From an uncultured Aquimarina sp. (GTDB lineage Bacteria > Bacteroidota > Bacteroidia > Flavobacteriales > Flavobacteriaceae), in the NCBI GenBank assembly GCA_947498775.1, contig CANMLL010000002.1:1-64000 (forward strand): DNA of 64,000 nt. Reading direction: 5' to 3'. Below are positions 1 through 10,400 of this stretch, piece by piece (within the stretch, counting starts at the first letter, position 1; every line of letters begins with the position of its first letter). Below the pieces are notes generated by a model that saw nothing but the letters and a program-made list of their open reading frames with translations, had not been told where the DNA came from and did no database searches. The position numbers were made by a program, and so were the translations under genes.

Positions 1-298
1 TTAACGCCATAAAGAATTATAGAAATATCGAAGCACAATATCAAAAATTAATATCAACGCAATTATAAACTAGAGCCATTTTGTAAACTATCTATATGAG
101 ACTGTAACGATTGTGAGTACCCAAATTGTGGCGCTCCCAAAAAACACAAAAAACATAACCAAACCAGTGCTTATACTTGTGCAGACCTGATGGCTTTTTG
201 AAAAAACAGATATTGTACTATGTCCCATAGTACAATAATAGTAAAGATATAATTAAGAAAAATGCTACTTAATTTAGAGGCACGTGAATTAATTTTAT
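1..298. other. Left-edge non-coding stretch
   Basis: I see no convincing gene here. A frame open from the left edge (positions 3-68, +) ends in a stop after 21 codons. It could be the tail of a gene lying outside the window, but nothing in it is recognisable. The one clear structure is the hairpin at 211-237, listed separately. Confidence 0.5.
205..237 (-). terminator. Hairpin and T-tract after the ECF sigma gene
   Basis: A perfect inverted repeat has 12-bp arms at 211-222 and 226-237 and a 3-nt loop (tcc). Read on the - strand, it lies 62 nt past the sigma-factor stop and is followed within a few bases by six T residues. This is the form of an intrinsic terminator for the sigma gene. The arm core (actatg/catagt) and the tcc loop centre resemble the hairpin at 20636-20658 beside the IS200 remnant, so an old IS200 end is an alternative. 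Confidence 0.55.
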
Positions 299-898
299 TT
301 AGGTGGATAACGTTTTTTTATCATACCCAAAAATGAGAAACAGTATTGCTACCATTTTATCTCCTAATTTCGCCCTAAGAATACTGAATGCTTTAGTAAT
401 TTGGGCTTCAACTGTCTTTATGGAAATTCTCAAGTACTCCGAAATTTCAATATTAGTTAACCCCTCTTGTTTACTTAAAACAAAAACTTCTCTACACCTT
501 GGAGGTAAATTTTGTATTTCTTTTTGAACAGCTGTTATCAATTTCGTATGGCCCTCCATTTTTTTTTCTTCAAAAATAAAATCCAAAGCCTCTATATACT
601 TTTTCTCTAAAGCAATTACAGATTGATGTTTTCGATATTGATCAATAAACTCATTATACACAGACCGAGAGAGGAAACCCTTTATATCAAAATCATCTTT
701 CAATTTATTACGTTTTTGCCAAATAATTAAAAATACATTTTGCACTATATCCTCTGCCTTAAAGCGATCATGTATTAAGCTATAAGCAAAGACACATAAT
801 CTATGGTGATGGTTATCAACCAAATATAAATAAGCAGCTTCATCTCCTTTTTTGAGTTGTTTGATTAATTCTTTATCGCTTGAGTAAATAGGAGTCAC
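299..898 (-). CDS. ECF-family RNA polymerase sigma-70 factor (FecI-like)
   Basis: This 199-residue protein has the two-domain layout of ECF sigma factors of the Bacteroidetes expansion family. Region 2 lies at about residues 12-90, with the core motif AEDIVQNVF. Region 4 lies at about 125-180, with LPPRCREVFVLSK followed by a helix-turn-helix (GLTNIEISEYL). It would direct RNA polymerase to the promoters of the adjacent SusC/D system when released by its anti-sigma partner. The start is GTG at 898; no in-frame ATG nearby would keep the conserved N-terminus. It is transcribed away from the FecR gene at 1038. Family members usually sit upstream of fecR on the same strand, so the divergent order is less common. 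A hairpin terminator follows at 211-237. Family is certain; the target promoters are inferred. Confidence 0.9.
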   Translation of the reverse strand: MTPIYSSDKELIKQLKKGDEAAYLYLVDNHHHRLCVFAYSLIHDRFKAEDIVQNVFLIIWQKRNKLKDDFDIKGFLSRSVYNEFIDQYRKHQSVIALEKKYIEALDFIFEEKKMEGHTKLITAVQKEIQNLPPRCREVFVLSKQEGLTNIEISEYLRISIKTVEAQITKAFSILRAKLGDKMVAILFLIFGYDKKTLST

Positions 899-985
899 AC
901 TTAATGTTTTGAATGATTTATAATTATTAAATTAACATAATTTAAGCATAATAACATACAAATATTAAAAAAAAATTATAAAAAT

Positions 986-1012
986 GTTAGGGTATTGCAA
1001 AAGAGCTTCGTC
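986..1012 (+). promoter_or_regulatory. Candidate ECF-type promoter for fecR
   Basis: GTTAGGG (986-992) and CGTC (1009-1012) are separated by 16 nt and end 25 nt before the fecR ATG. CGTC-like -10 elements and this spacing are common for ECF sigma factors in general. Use by the adjacent sigma factor, as autoregulation, is inference from one site. Confidence 0.35.
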
Positions 1013-1037
1013 TTATATGTAAAAGTGCTAAGTATAT

Positions 1038-2195
1038 ATGAGTAAAAAAAAGGTAGATATATTAATTGCAAAATATGTTTCGAGACAGTTAACTGCGAAA
1101 GAAATAAAAGTATTGCTAAATTATCTTTATGACCCCGATCACCTTGCCACCTTTAATGAATTTGTTAAAATTAATTATGCTGCCGATTTTATAATGACCA
1201 ACTACGATTCTAATAAAATTAAGGAAGAACTCTTAAAACAAATTCGTCAGGATAAGAGTATATTTTATCGAAAACGATTTCGATCCATTATCAAATATGC
1301 GGCAATTGCTATATTTTTTCTCGGAATTGGATTTTATTACAAAACCAGTACCGTCAGAGAACCAGATACAGATTTGGTGCTAATTCCAAGTGAAGAATTT
1401 ATTACTTTGAAATTAGGTAATGGAATGGTAGAAGTATTAAATACACAAAAAAGTAAACAACTTAAAGATTCTAAAGGCATTGTATTTGGAAATCAAAAAA
1501 ACCAACAATTAACCTATAAAACTTCATCGACCAATGATGAATTAGTATATAACACCCTTAATATACCGTATGGAAAGCAGTTTAAATTACAATTATCAGA
1601 CGGAACGAAAATTAATTTAAATTCAGGAACTACCCTACGTTACCCTGTATCTTTTTCAAAAGAAGGTTCCCGTAAAGTTTTTTTGATCGGTGAAGCCTAC
1701 TTTGATGTTGCAGAGGACAAATCAAGGCCATTCATTGTCAATTCTTCAAATAACCTAGATACAAAAGTTCTTGGAACAGAGTTCAATATAACTGCCTATG
1801 AGGAAGATAATTTTTTTAATGTTTTGTTGGTAGAGGGAGCAGTAAGCCTCATTAATAAAAATGATTCTGGAGAGATTTCAACTGATTTAGTTCCTGGTCA
1901 AATGGGATCTTATCAGGTATCTTCAAAAAAGATAAAGGTCAAGGAAGTAAATGTAGGCCTCTATACATCCTGGATGGATGGACTGATGATCTTTAGGGAT
2001 ATGACTTTTGATGATATCCTTATAAAATTAGAACGACGCTACAATATAGAAATAGAAAATACTAATAAAGATTTAGGGAAAGAAGTATTCAATGCAAGTT
2101 TCAATAATATTGGAATTGAGGAGATACTAAGTTTTTTTAATGCTACTCATGAGATAGAGTACACTATAAAAAAAAACAAAATTTACATTAACTAA
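1038..2195 (+). CDS. FecR-family anti-sigma factor
   Basis: This inner-membrane anti-sigma regulator has 385 residues. A cytoplasmic N-terminal part (about 1-85) would hold the sigma factor. One transmembrane helix spans about residues 86-101. The periplasmic FecR domain lies at about 175-275 (IPYGKQFKLQLSDGTKINLN, GEAYFDVAEDKSRPF, VLGTEFNI), and a C-terminal DUF4974-like domain at about 315-384. In the FecA/FecR/FecI model, the periplasmic part reads the STN domain of a TonB-dependent transporter. The susC at 2354 carries exactly such a domain, so the two are very likely partners. The gene is divergent from the sigma gene and 158 bp upstream of susC, an interval that contains an antisense-oriented terminator. 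Confidence 0.92.
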   Translation: MSKKKVDILIAKYVSRQLTAKEIKVLLNYLYDPDHLATFNEFVKINYAADFIMTNYDSNKIKEELLKQIRQDKSIFYRKRFRSIIKYAAIAIFFLGIGFYYKTSTVREPDTDLVLIPSEEFITLKLGNGMVEVLNTQKSKQLKDSKGIVFGNQKNQQLTYKTSSTNDELVYNTLNIPYGKQFKLQLSDGTKINLNSGTTLRYPVSFSKEGSRKVFLIGEAYFDVAEDKSRPFIVNSSNNLDTKVLGTEFNITAYEEDNFFNVLLVEGAVSLINKNDSGEISTDLVPGQMGSYQVSSKKIKVKEVNVGLYTSWMDGLMIFRDMTFDDILIKLERRYNIEIENTNKDLGKEVFNASFNNIGIEEILSFFNATHEIEYTIKKNKIYIN

Positions 2196-2261
2196 AAAAA
2201 GGGAAAAATGAAAAAAACAATCTGATTTTTGAAATTATCAAATTTAACCGATCACCTTGTT

Positions 2262-2340
2262 TTGTTAAAAAACCGGAAAGTGCTGCAACATTTTCCGGTA
2301 GTTAAAGGTGATTAGAAAACCATTTTACTAACCACAAATG
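2262..2340 (-). ncRNA. Candidate antisense sRNA in the susC leader (DonS-like layout)
   Basis: The leader between fecR and susC holds an inverted repeat with 8-bp arms at 2272-2279 and 2292-2299. Six A residues on + lie at 2267-2272. On the - strand this is a GC-containing hairpin followed by TTTTTT, an intrinsic terminator pointing away from susC; there is no T-tract on +. A match to the Bacteroidetes -7 element TAnnTTTG (TATTTTTG, - strand) lies at 2354-2347, about 80 nt before the terminator. I find no good -33 TTTG at the usual spacing. An outer repeat (2251-2258 / 2305-2312) encloses the hairpin. Antisense sRNAs beside susC are known in Bacteroides PULs; this one is inferred from layout only. 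Confidence 0.3.
2266..2299 (-). terminator. Intrinsic terminator facing away from susC
   Basis: The arms are accggaaa (2272-2279) and tttccggt (2292-2299). On the - strand the stem is followed by six T residues, while on + it is followed by mixed sequence. No - strand gene ends here, so it must serve an antisense transcript or be a leader structure. Confidence 0.6.
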
Positions 2341-2353
2341 AACACTCAAAAAT

Positions 2354-5300
2354 ATGAAAAAACTTTCGAATAAGAACAGATCAAAAAAATCTGTTCTAAA
2401 ATTTGATCTAAAAATGAAACTGACAACGCTATTCTTTATACTAACCCTGATCGGTTTGCACGCAAAGAACGGTTATTCACAAAAGGCAAAAGTTACCATA
2501 AATGTTGAAAATGCAACGATACGTCAGGTAATAGATAATATTGAGACTTCTACAAAGTTTAAATTTATTTATAAAACTAAATCAGTCGATTTAGAGCGTA
2601 AAGTATCCTTAAAAGCAAAGAAACAAAATGTTAAAATTATTTTGAGTACTCTTTTTAATGGTACAAACACTACATATAAACTTCAGGGTACGCAGATAAT
2701 CCTAAGAGCGAGGACAACAAAGGCCAAACCAGTTCAGAAACAAAATTCTAAACAGAATCAGGATCTTTTAAAAGTGACAGGAATAGTATTAGATAATAAT
2801 GGCCAGCCTTTGCCAGGTGCAAATATCTTGGAAAAGCTCACAAATAATGGAACTCTAACTAATTTTGACGGAGAATATTCTATCAATGTAAGTAGTACAA
2901 ATGCAACATTGGTGATTAGCTATGTAGGCTTTGAGACAAAGGAAATAAGTGTTGATAATCAGAAAAAAATAGATATTACCCTTTCTCCTGATACACAATC
3001 ACTCGATGCGGTAGTAGTTGTAGGTTACGGTGTCCAAAGACGAAGTGATATCACCGGAGCAGTATCTTCTATTGCCACAGAAAGATTAGAGGAGAAACCA
3101 AACAACAATTTTGCTCAGGCCTTACAAGGATCTGTAGCAGGTGTCAATATTGTTTCAAATTCTGCTGGTGCAGAAGGAAATGACGTTTCTATTTTAATAC
3201 GAGGACGAAATAGTATTACTGCCAATAACCAGCCATTAATAGTTTTGGATGATGTTCCGTTTAATGGAAGTATTTCAGAAATCAATACAGCTGATATTGC
3301 ATCTATAGAAATATTAAAAGATGCTTCCTCTGCAGCTATTTATGGTGCCAGAGGGTCAAACGGGGTAATCTTAATCACTTCAAAAAAGGGAAAATTAGGA
3401 AAACCAAGAGTTAGCTATGACGGATTTTCCGGAATACAAACGCTAAGCAACGCTCCGGATTATTTAACAGGAGCAGAATTTTACGATTACAAAAATACAC
3501 GCGAACCTGGTACTATTACAGATTCTGAGCAAGCTATTTTTGATGCAGGTGAAGGTGTAGATTGGTTTGACCTCACTACAAGAACCGGATTTAAGCAACA
3601 ACACACACTTTCATTTTCAGGTAGGAATGAAAACTTAAATTATTATTTATCAGGAACATATTTGGATGTAACAGGAGTTGCTGTCAATGATGATTTCTCC
3701 CGTATTTCGACACGTATGAATATTGAGGCCAAAATAGGTGAATGGTTTACCATTGGTACTAAGACTCAATTGGCAATGGCTGACAGAGGTGGTGTAGAAG
3801 CTGATTTTGAAATAGTAGGTCAGACAAACCCCCTTACTACCGCGTTTGAAGAAAATGGAGATCTAACTATTTATCCCTGGCCAGAAGATGTTTTTTTTGG
3901 TAACCCATTACAAAGCACTCTTGCTATTAATAGAGATAAAAATTACAGTATATTTTCTAACAATTACGTAATTATTGATTTTCCTTTTCCGGGGCTTCAA
4001 TACAAATTAAACACCGGTGTAGAATATTCGGGAAGGGATATTGCTACCTACTACTATGGCCAAAATACAAAAATAGGACTCGAGGCTCGAGGAAGAGCAG
4101 ATACTCAAAATAGACTTAGAACTAATCATCTTGTAGAGAATATTTTATCATATAATAAAACGTTTGGCAGGCATAATATTTTTGCAACCGCACTCTATAG
4201 TTATCAAAACACTGTCGATGACCGTCGAAGATTGGTTGCCACAGGATTTCCAAACGATGTGAGAACCTATTACCAAGCCAATCAGGCAGATTTGCTGGTT
4301 CCCTCAAACAGTTATGCAGAAACAACACTCATATCAGGTTTACTACGTCTGAATTATGGTTATGATGATCGTTATTTAGTCACATTAACAACCAGAAGAG
4401 ATGGATTCTCTGGATTTGGTGAAGACAACAAATATGGTAATTTTCCATCCGTTGCGGTAGCCTGGAACATTTCAAATGAAGCGTTTTTGAGACAAAATAA
4501 CACTGTAAATAGCCTCAAACTTAGATTTTCTTACGGAGAAAATGGAAACCAGGCCATTAATGCTTACGAAACACTCTCAAAACTTACAGACTTTAGAAGA
4601 GGCTATTTAGAAGGAGAAACAACTGTACCGGGCTATGCCCCTGAATCTTTGGCAAATAGTATCCTGGGTTGGGAATCTACAACCAGTGCCAATATTGGTT
4701 TAGATTATGGACTTTTCAATAATAGAATCACAGGAAGTTTAGAATTTTACGAATCAAATACAGAAAGACTATTACTTAACCGTCAGATTTCACCAGTTGC
4801 CGGAGTGATCACAGTTGACAGGGTAGACAACAGGTCTATAATCTTACAAAACATCGGAAAAACCAGAAACAAAGGATTTGAATTTTCAATCAACGCAAAT
4901 GTAATCCAAAAAAGAGATTTTAAATGGAACATTAACGCTAACGTCTCTTACATAAAAAATGAGATACGAGAACTATATGGTGATGGAAATGATGATATTC
5001 TAAATCAATGGTTTATAGGACAGCCCATACGAGTAAACTATGCTTATCAATTTGATGGAATATTTCAAGAAGGTGATGATATAGCAAATTCTGCTCAACC
5101 TGATGCTCAACCCGGTTATCCTAAAATTGTAGATCAAAATGGTGATGGAAACATAGATGCAGATAACGATAGAGTTGTCATCGGTCAAAGGGATCCCGAT
5201 TTTTTGACAGGGCTTAATATGTTATTCTCTTACAAAAACTTTAGCCTTGATATTTTCTCCTATAGTGCACATGGCTTTACCAAATACCAATCACTTTTAA

Positions 5301-5644
5301 GAGATCAAGTACAATCTGGAGTACGTTTAAATACTATAAGAAAAAATTGGTGGACACCCGAAAATCCTACTAATGAATATTGGGCAAATGATGTAGATGC
5401 AAATCCCAGAGGGGTAAGAATTTATGAAGATGGTAGCTTTTGGAGATTACGAGATGTTACACTTTCTTATAATCTACCTCGTAATTTTCTTGATGATATA
5501 GGTTTGAACAGTTTTACACTCTATTTTACGGGGCGTAATTTAGCAACTATCACCAGTTATACTGGACTGGACCCTGAACTAAGTGATGATCGAGAGATTC
5601 CATTACAAAAGGAGTTTATTTTTGGACTGAACTTTGGATTCTAA
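2354..5644 (+). CDS. SusC/RagA-family TonB-dependent outer-membrane transporter with STN domain
   Basis: This 1096-residue outer-membrane beta-barrel imports oligosaccharides together with the SusD lipoprotein at 5672. A lysine-rich leader precedes a hydrophobic signal segment (about 21-43, ending GYSQ). Next come an STN signalling domain (about 46-125), a carboxypeptidase-D-regulatory-like domain (about 140-212, ending SYVGFETKEI), a plug starting near VVVGYGVQRRSDITGAV and the C-terminal barrel, ending in phenylalanine (GLNFGF). The STN domain is the part of FecA-type receptors that signals to FecR, which links this pair to the sigma/FecR genes upstream. The SusC at 57048-60140 lacks it. 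It is followed 28 bp later by susD. Substrate is not known from the sequence. Confidence 0.95.
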   Translation: MKKLSNKNRSKKSVLKFDLKMKLTTLFFILTLIGLHAKNGYSQKAKVTINVENATIRQVIDNIETSTKFKFIYKTKSVDLERKVSLKAKKQNVKIILSTLFNGTNTTYKLQGTQIILRARTTKAKPVQKQNSKQNQDLLKVTGIVLDNNGQPLPGANILEKLTNNGTLTNFDGEYSINVSSTNATLVISYVGFETKEISVDNQKKIDITLSPDTQSLDAVVVVGYGVQRRSDITGAVSSIATERLEEKPNNNFAQALQGSVAGVNIVSNSAGAEGNDVSILIRGRNSITANNQPLIVLDDVPFNGSISEINTADIASIEILKDASSAAIYGARGSNGVILITSKKGKLGKPRVSYDGFSGIQTLSNAPDYLTGAEFYDYKNTREPGTITDSEQAIFDAGEGVDWFDLTTRTGFKQQHTLSFSGRNENLNYYLSGTYLDVTGVAVNDDFSRISTRMNIEAKIGEWFTIGTKTQLAMADRGGVEADFEIVGQTNPLTTAFEENGDLTIYPWPEDVFFGNPLQSTLAINRDKNYSIFSNNYVIIDFPFPGLQYKLNTGVEYSGRDIATYYYGQNTKIGLEARGRADTQNRLRTNHLVENILSYNKTFGRHNIFATALYSYQNTVDDRRRLVATGFPNDVRTYYQANQADLLVPSNSYAETTLISGLLRLNYGYDDRYLVTLTTRRDGFSGFGEDNKYGNFPSVAVAWNISNEAFLRQNNTVNSLKLRFSYGENGNQAINAYETLSKLTDFRRGYLEGETTVPGYAPESLANSILGWESTTSANIGLDYGLFNNRITGSLEFYESNTERLLLNRQISPVAGVITVDRVDNRSIILQNIGKTRNKGFEFSINANVIQKRDFKWNINANVSYIKNEIRELYGDGNDDILNQWFIGQPIRVNYAYQFDGIFQEGDDIANSAQPDAQPGYPKIVDQNGDGNIDADNDRVVIGQRDPDFLTGLNMLFSYKNFSLDIFSYSAHGFTKYQSLLRDQVQSGVRLNTIRKNWWTPENPTNEYWANDVDANPRGVRIYEDGSFWRLRDVTLSYNLPRNFLDDIGLNSFTLYFTGRNLATITSYTGLDPELSDDREIPLQKEFIFGLNFGF

Positions 5645-5671
5645 AATTAGTACTATTAAAATTAAACAATC

Positions 5672-7294
5672 ATGAAATATTTAAAAATAATTATTTTGTT
5701 CAGCATAATCCTATCATCTTGCTCTGAAGATGTGCTAACAGAAGAACCAAGAGATATTATATCTGCAGATAACCTCTATGTAGATTTAGAAGGTTTTGAA
5801 GCTGGAATAAACGGTCTTTACACCTACTTCCGTCAAGAGCGCGGAGGAAACTTTTTGGGTAGTTATAACGGTCTTTTAATTTCGCCCGCTATAACCGGAA
5901 CGGACAATATGTATGCAAATTTTAGAAATGCTTTTGGTAATGTTGCTAACGACTACACCCGAAGTCAAAGTACCGCTTCTTATTTCAGAGATTTATTTAT
6001 CTGGGTTTATGGAACAATCAATGCAGCAAGTACTATTATCGAGCGTGCTGAAAATCCCGACATCCACTGGACACAAGAAGAAAAAAATAGTATCGTAGCA
6101 CAGGCACGCCTGATCAGAGCATGGGCCTATCGCCATGCAACATATCTGTGGGGCGATATGCCGCTTGTTTTGGAAGAATCTCAAGGTAGTAATATAAGAA
6201 CAGATTATGAGCGAACTCCTGTAGCAGAAATACGTGCTCAAATGGAACAGGATTGGTTATTTGCAGAGGCCAACTTACCCGAACTGAATCCAATAGATGG
6301 AAGACTTTCGAAAGGTGTTGCCACGCATTATTTAGCTGAGTTATACTTGGCAACAGACCAACCAGGAAAGGCTAGGCAAAAAGCAGAAAGCCTAATAAAT
6401 AATGGACCTTACCAATTAGTTACCGAACGATATGGGGTAAAAGCGAACCAACCAGGAACTCCATATAGTGATATGTTCTTAGATGGTAATTCTAATCGTA
6501 GCGAAGGTAATACAGAAGCCCTTTGGGTCATGCAGCACCAAATAGATGAACTAGGAGGAGGCGCAAATATCATGCGTAGATGGATACATAACAGGGCCGA
6601 TCGGTTTCGTGCAGGTGGTGTATCAGGCTCGATAAGAGTTAGTGTGGAAAATGGAGGAAGAGGTTTAGGACGAATAGGGATCACCCGCTTTGGTCTCGAA
6701 CTTTATGAAAATGGAGATCACAGAGGAGGAGTCTTTGGTTTTAGAAGCTATGGTGTTCTAAATAATCCCGACAGACTCCCAGAAGGAAGGCAGATTGGTG
6801 ATACTATTTTTTATGATTATCAGGGGCAGGATGAAAAGATAAACAATGCAGAATGGCCAAGTACACGAAAATGGGATTACGCTGATTCCGAAAATCTCGC
6901 AGGTGCACCCAGTTATAATGATCAAGTATATCTTAGACTAGCAGAAACTTATTTTTTACTGGCAGAGGCTCAGTTTAAATTAGGAGATCTCGGTGGTGCT
7001 GCTACTACTATAAATGCACTACGTATAAGAGCAAACGTTTCTGAAATTAGTGCTGCCGATGTAGACATTGATTTTATTCTGGACGAGCGCTCAAGAGAGC
7101 TTTTTTCTGAAGAACATAGAAGATATACGCTGGTTAGACTTAATAAACTGGTAGAGCGAGTACAGCTGCACAATGCAATTGGCGGACCTACCATTACCGA
7201 TCGTGATATAGTTTTTCCTATACCACAAGATGTTATTGACGCTAACATCACTAGGGAATTTCCACAAAATCCAGGTTATTCACAGAGTCAATAA
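5672..7294 (+). CDS. SusD/RagB-family nutrient-binding lipoprotein
   Basis: This 540-residue surface lipoprotein forms the lid of the SusC transporter and binds glycan. The signal peptide ends in a lipobox with Cys (SIILSSCSED, Cys about 17). Its TPR-like helical N-terminal half is typical (ARLIRAWAYRHATYLWGDMPLV), as is the C-terminal SusD signature (LDERSRELFSEEHRRYTLVRL, then IPQDVIDAN...NPGY). It is paired with the SusC gene 28 bp upstream. The next gene starts 193 bp later, so the enzymes may have an additional promoter. Confidence 0.95.
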   Translation: MKYLKIIILFSIILSSCSEDVLTEEPRDIISADNLYVDLEGFEAGINGLYTYFRQERGGNFLGSYNGLLISPAITGTDNMYANFRNAFGNVANDYTRSQSTASYFRDLFIWVYGTINAASTIIERAENPDIHWTQEEKNSIVAQARLIRAWAYRHATYLWGDMPLVLEESQGSNIRTDYERTPVAEIRAQMEQDWLFAEANLPELNPIDGRLSKGVATHYLAELYLATDQPGKARQKAESLINNGPYQLVTERYGVKANQPGTPYSDMFLDGNSNRSEGNTEALWVMQHQIDELGGGANIMRRWIHNRADRFRAGGVSGSIRVSVENGGRGLGRIGITRFGLELYENGDHRGGVFGFRSYGVLNNPDRLPEGRQIGDTIFYDYQGQDEKINNAEWPSTRKWDYADSENLAGAPSYNDQVYLRLAETYFLLAEAQFKLGDLGGAATTINALRIRANVSEISAADVDIDFILDERSRELFSEEHRRYTLVRLNKLVERVQLHNAIGGPTITDRDIVFPIPQDVIDANITREFPQNPGYSQSQ

Positions 7295-7486
7295 ATCTTG
7301 TTTTCTATAGAGTTTAGTATGGTTGCTTAATACGTGACTTTGACAGCTTTGACTCTATGATTTAAAACCATCAAATGAGATTTTCTTATAGTTCCCAACA
7401 TAAGTATGTATGGACAGAGAAAAATAATTATTTAACTCTTTTAAAAACCTCTTAAATATTTGTTAAACCGCTAAGCCATAATCACA

Positions 7487-10400
7487 ATGAAAAATTCAAT
7501 ATTATATTGTATTGCACTATTTATAGGTGTTTTCGTGAATGCTCAGATAGTAAATATTTCTACTGATATGACCACTACGCTTTCTCAAGCAAGGGCTAAT
7601 CATTATGGGATTAATTTTCAAAGGGCATTCAATCCTAGCTCCGCTGCAATTCCAAGTTATAAAGAACTAGTAGCAGGATTAAACCCCTCTATTGTTCGGT
7701 ATCATGCAGCAGAACAGATCAAAGATGGAAATGACAAAAATTGGGTCAATTTTACCAATCAAACCTGGGACACAGAGAAAATAGCAGCTTCTTTGGCAGA
7801 ACGCCCAGCTGGTGCAGAAGTATTAATGACAATAACCGGATGGCCTGGTTGGTTTAATGATCCTGATCGTCCTAAAAAACTAGATGCTGCCAAAATCGAC
7901 GAGTATGCATTATTTTGTGCAGAATTGGTAAATATTGTCAACATTCAGTTGGGTTACAATGTCACCTATTGGGAACCTTTTAACGAAAAAGATAAAGAAG
8001 GTGGATATGATGGAGCAGAAGATATGGCAGAACTTGCTACAATTTATAAGGCTTGCCGTGATCAAATGCTACTTGTAGATCCAACAATAAAAATGGTGGC
8101 AGCCTCATTTAGGGAACCTTTTCAGACAAATATTGATAATTTTCTTTCTAATTTAAGTCCTACTGACATTGATATTTTCTCACATCACCAATATGGCGGG
8201 GGAGCCACTACGAATGTTAACACTATTTATAATCGTGCAGATAATTTTGCTAATGGTGTAGATGTCGTGCGTACAAAACTAAATGATGCAGGCTTCACTA
8301 ATACTCCTATCTGGTTAGATGAATGGAATATCTATTTTACCTTTAATCAGGATACATCAGGCTTTATGACCAACGAAGTTGGTGGTGTTTTTGATGCACT
8401 TGCTTATAAGTATTTATTAGAACGAGGAGTTGTAGATGCCCTATTTGCCTGGAATGCCGTTGATGGTATCTATGGTAAAATAAAATCGAACTACAGCGGG
8501 TATAATCCAGGCGGACATGTTGTCAAACTTTTAAGGGAGTTTGGAGTAGGCGCTGTGAAGACAGTTAGTTCTTCAAATACTACCGCCGTGGAAGGGTTGA
8601 CTATACAGGATCCATCTGGTAAAACACTTTTTGTAGTAATCAATAGAAGTCAGGCAGGTGCAGAGGTGAATTTTAATGCTGGAGGTTGGGAACCTGATGT
8701 ACAGGAAGTAGACCGTTATAGAATAAATAGTTCCGGACTTACTCAAGACATTGTCAACTGGTCTGATATCAATACTAACAGATTTAATTTGGGAACCAAT
8801 GAAGTACTTCTTTTTGTTACTAGAAGCGGAGGGTCTATTACCAATCAATTTCCTATTGTGAGTACCAGTGCAAACCAACAAATCACGTTACCTTATGATA
8901 ACACAAAAATTATAGGATTTGCCTCAGATGCTGACGGAATTATTAATAATGTGCAATGGACACAGTTATCCGGGCCTACCGCAACATTGGTAGCAGAAAC
9001 GAGCTATGAACTTACTGTTTCTGATCTTCAGCCAGATCAAGAGTATCTCTTTCAATTCGAAGCTACCGACGATAAAGGAGGAAATGCCCGGGATTTTGTC
9101 ATAGTATATACCTATAGCTATTTGCCAGGCTATGTTATAAATAGTACATCACTGCAAAATAGCTTTAGGGGAACCGAAAGGTCAAATACAGCAGTACGGG
9201 TATTTAGCGATTCCAATACATCAGAAGTACAAAACGATAGTTTAACTATAACCTTAGATAAAAATAAACAATTTGAAAAAATCTTTAAGCTCCAATTCTT
9301 GGAGCAAACTGGGTTGAACCTTACAGAAAATGCCAATGTATCTTTTAACTTAAGTAGTGATGTGCCACTGACTCTGAGAGTAAAACTTATTGATATCGCG
9401 GGTAGTGAGGTGGATACTGACACTTTTTTGATCGATGTTCCTGGTAATGGTACAAGACAGAATTATAACCTCGATTTTCAACCAGAGTTGAGTGCAATTA
9501 ATAGCTATAAAGTAAAAGAACTACAATTAATGCAGCTTGATCCAGAAAACAAATCTGGACAATTGGTTTTAGATGACTTACTAATAGGCAATGTAGACAC
9601 AAGTCTTCAACTTCCTCCTGTTGCAGAATCAGGTGCTAAAAGAGTAATTACACTTCCTTTTAGACCTTTTAGTATTTCGTTACCTTCTCTCGACCCCGAT
9701 GGTAGTATAGTAAATTATCAATGGGAACAAATAAGCGGCCCCTCTGCAAATTTGGCAAACACAACGTCTGAAGTACTTGATATTTTAGAGCTTGCAGAAG
9801 GTAATCATGTTTTCCGTTTAAGTGTCATAGATAATGATGGGTTGACTTCTTTCGGAGAAATTGTGATCAAAGCTTTAAACAATAATGGGGCAGCCAAATC
9901 CGGAATTAGTTTTTTAATTGATGATTTTACTGGGACCCTGATATCTGACGATTTAAAAACTGTAAAGTCCAATTTTTCAGTTTCCCGTTCTCAAAACGAC
10001 CAGCTACAAATTGATTATACAGGCATGGATAAATTCGAAAAGCCTTATATCTTAAGTTTTAATGATGGCTTTTCGATTGATTTAACGGCAAATAGCCAAT
10101 TTCGAATAGATATAGCAAGTAGTATAGACTTAAAGCTTAGAATCAAACTTCTTGATTTAAATGGTAGGCAGATAGATAAAGGTAGTATTGATCTCACCGG
10201 GGATTCTGTTTTACGTACATATACAAGAAATTTCGAATCCGATTTATCACAGATTAATGGTATCCAAGTTAGTACTATCGAAATCATGTCACTTTCTAAC
10301 GGCCCTTTAGATGGAAGGTTGATTTTCGACAATTTAAAGCTTGGACGAGATTCTTCAGAAGTCCCGGTTGTAGGAGTATCCATCCCCGAAAGCCAGGCAG

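Noticed and set aside
3-68. Open frame from the left edge on + (21 codons)
   Set aside because: It is too short and matches nothing I recognise; kept only as a remark under the left-edge region.
303-527. 74-codon frame on + opposite the sigma gene
   Set aside because: It lies wholly inside the well-supported sigma gene on the other strand.
6409-7251. Two frames of 91 and 93 codons on - opposite susD
   Set aside because: They are antisense to a conserved SusD coding sequence and show no signal peptide, domain or homology pattern.
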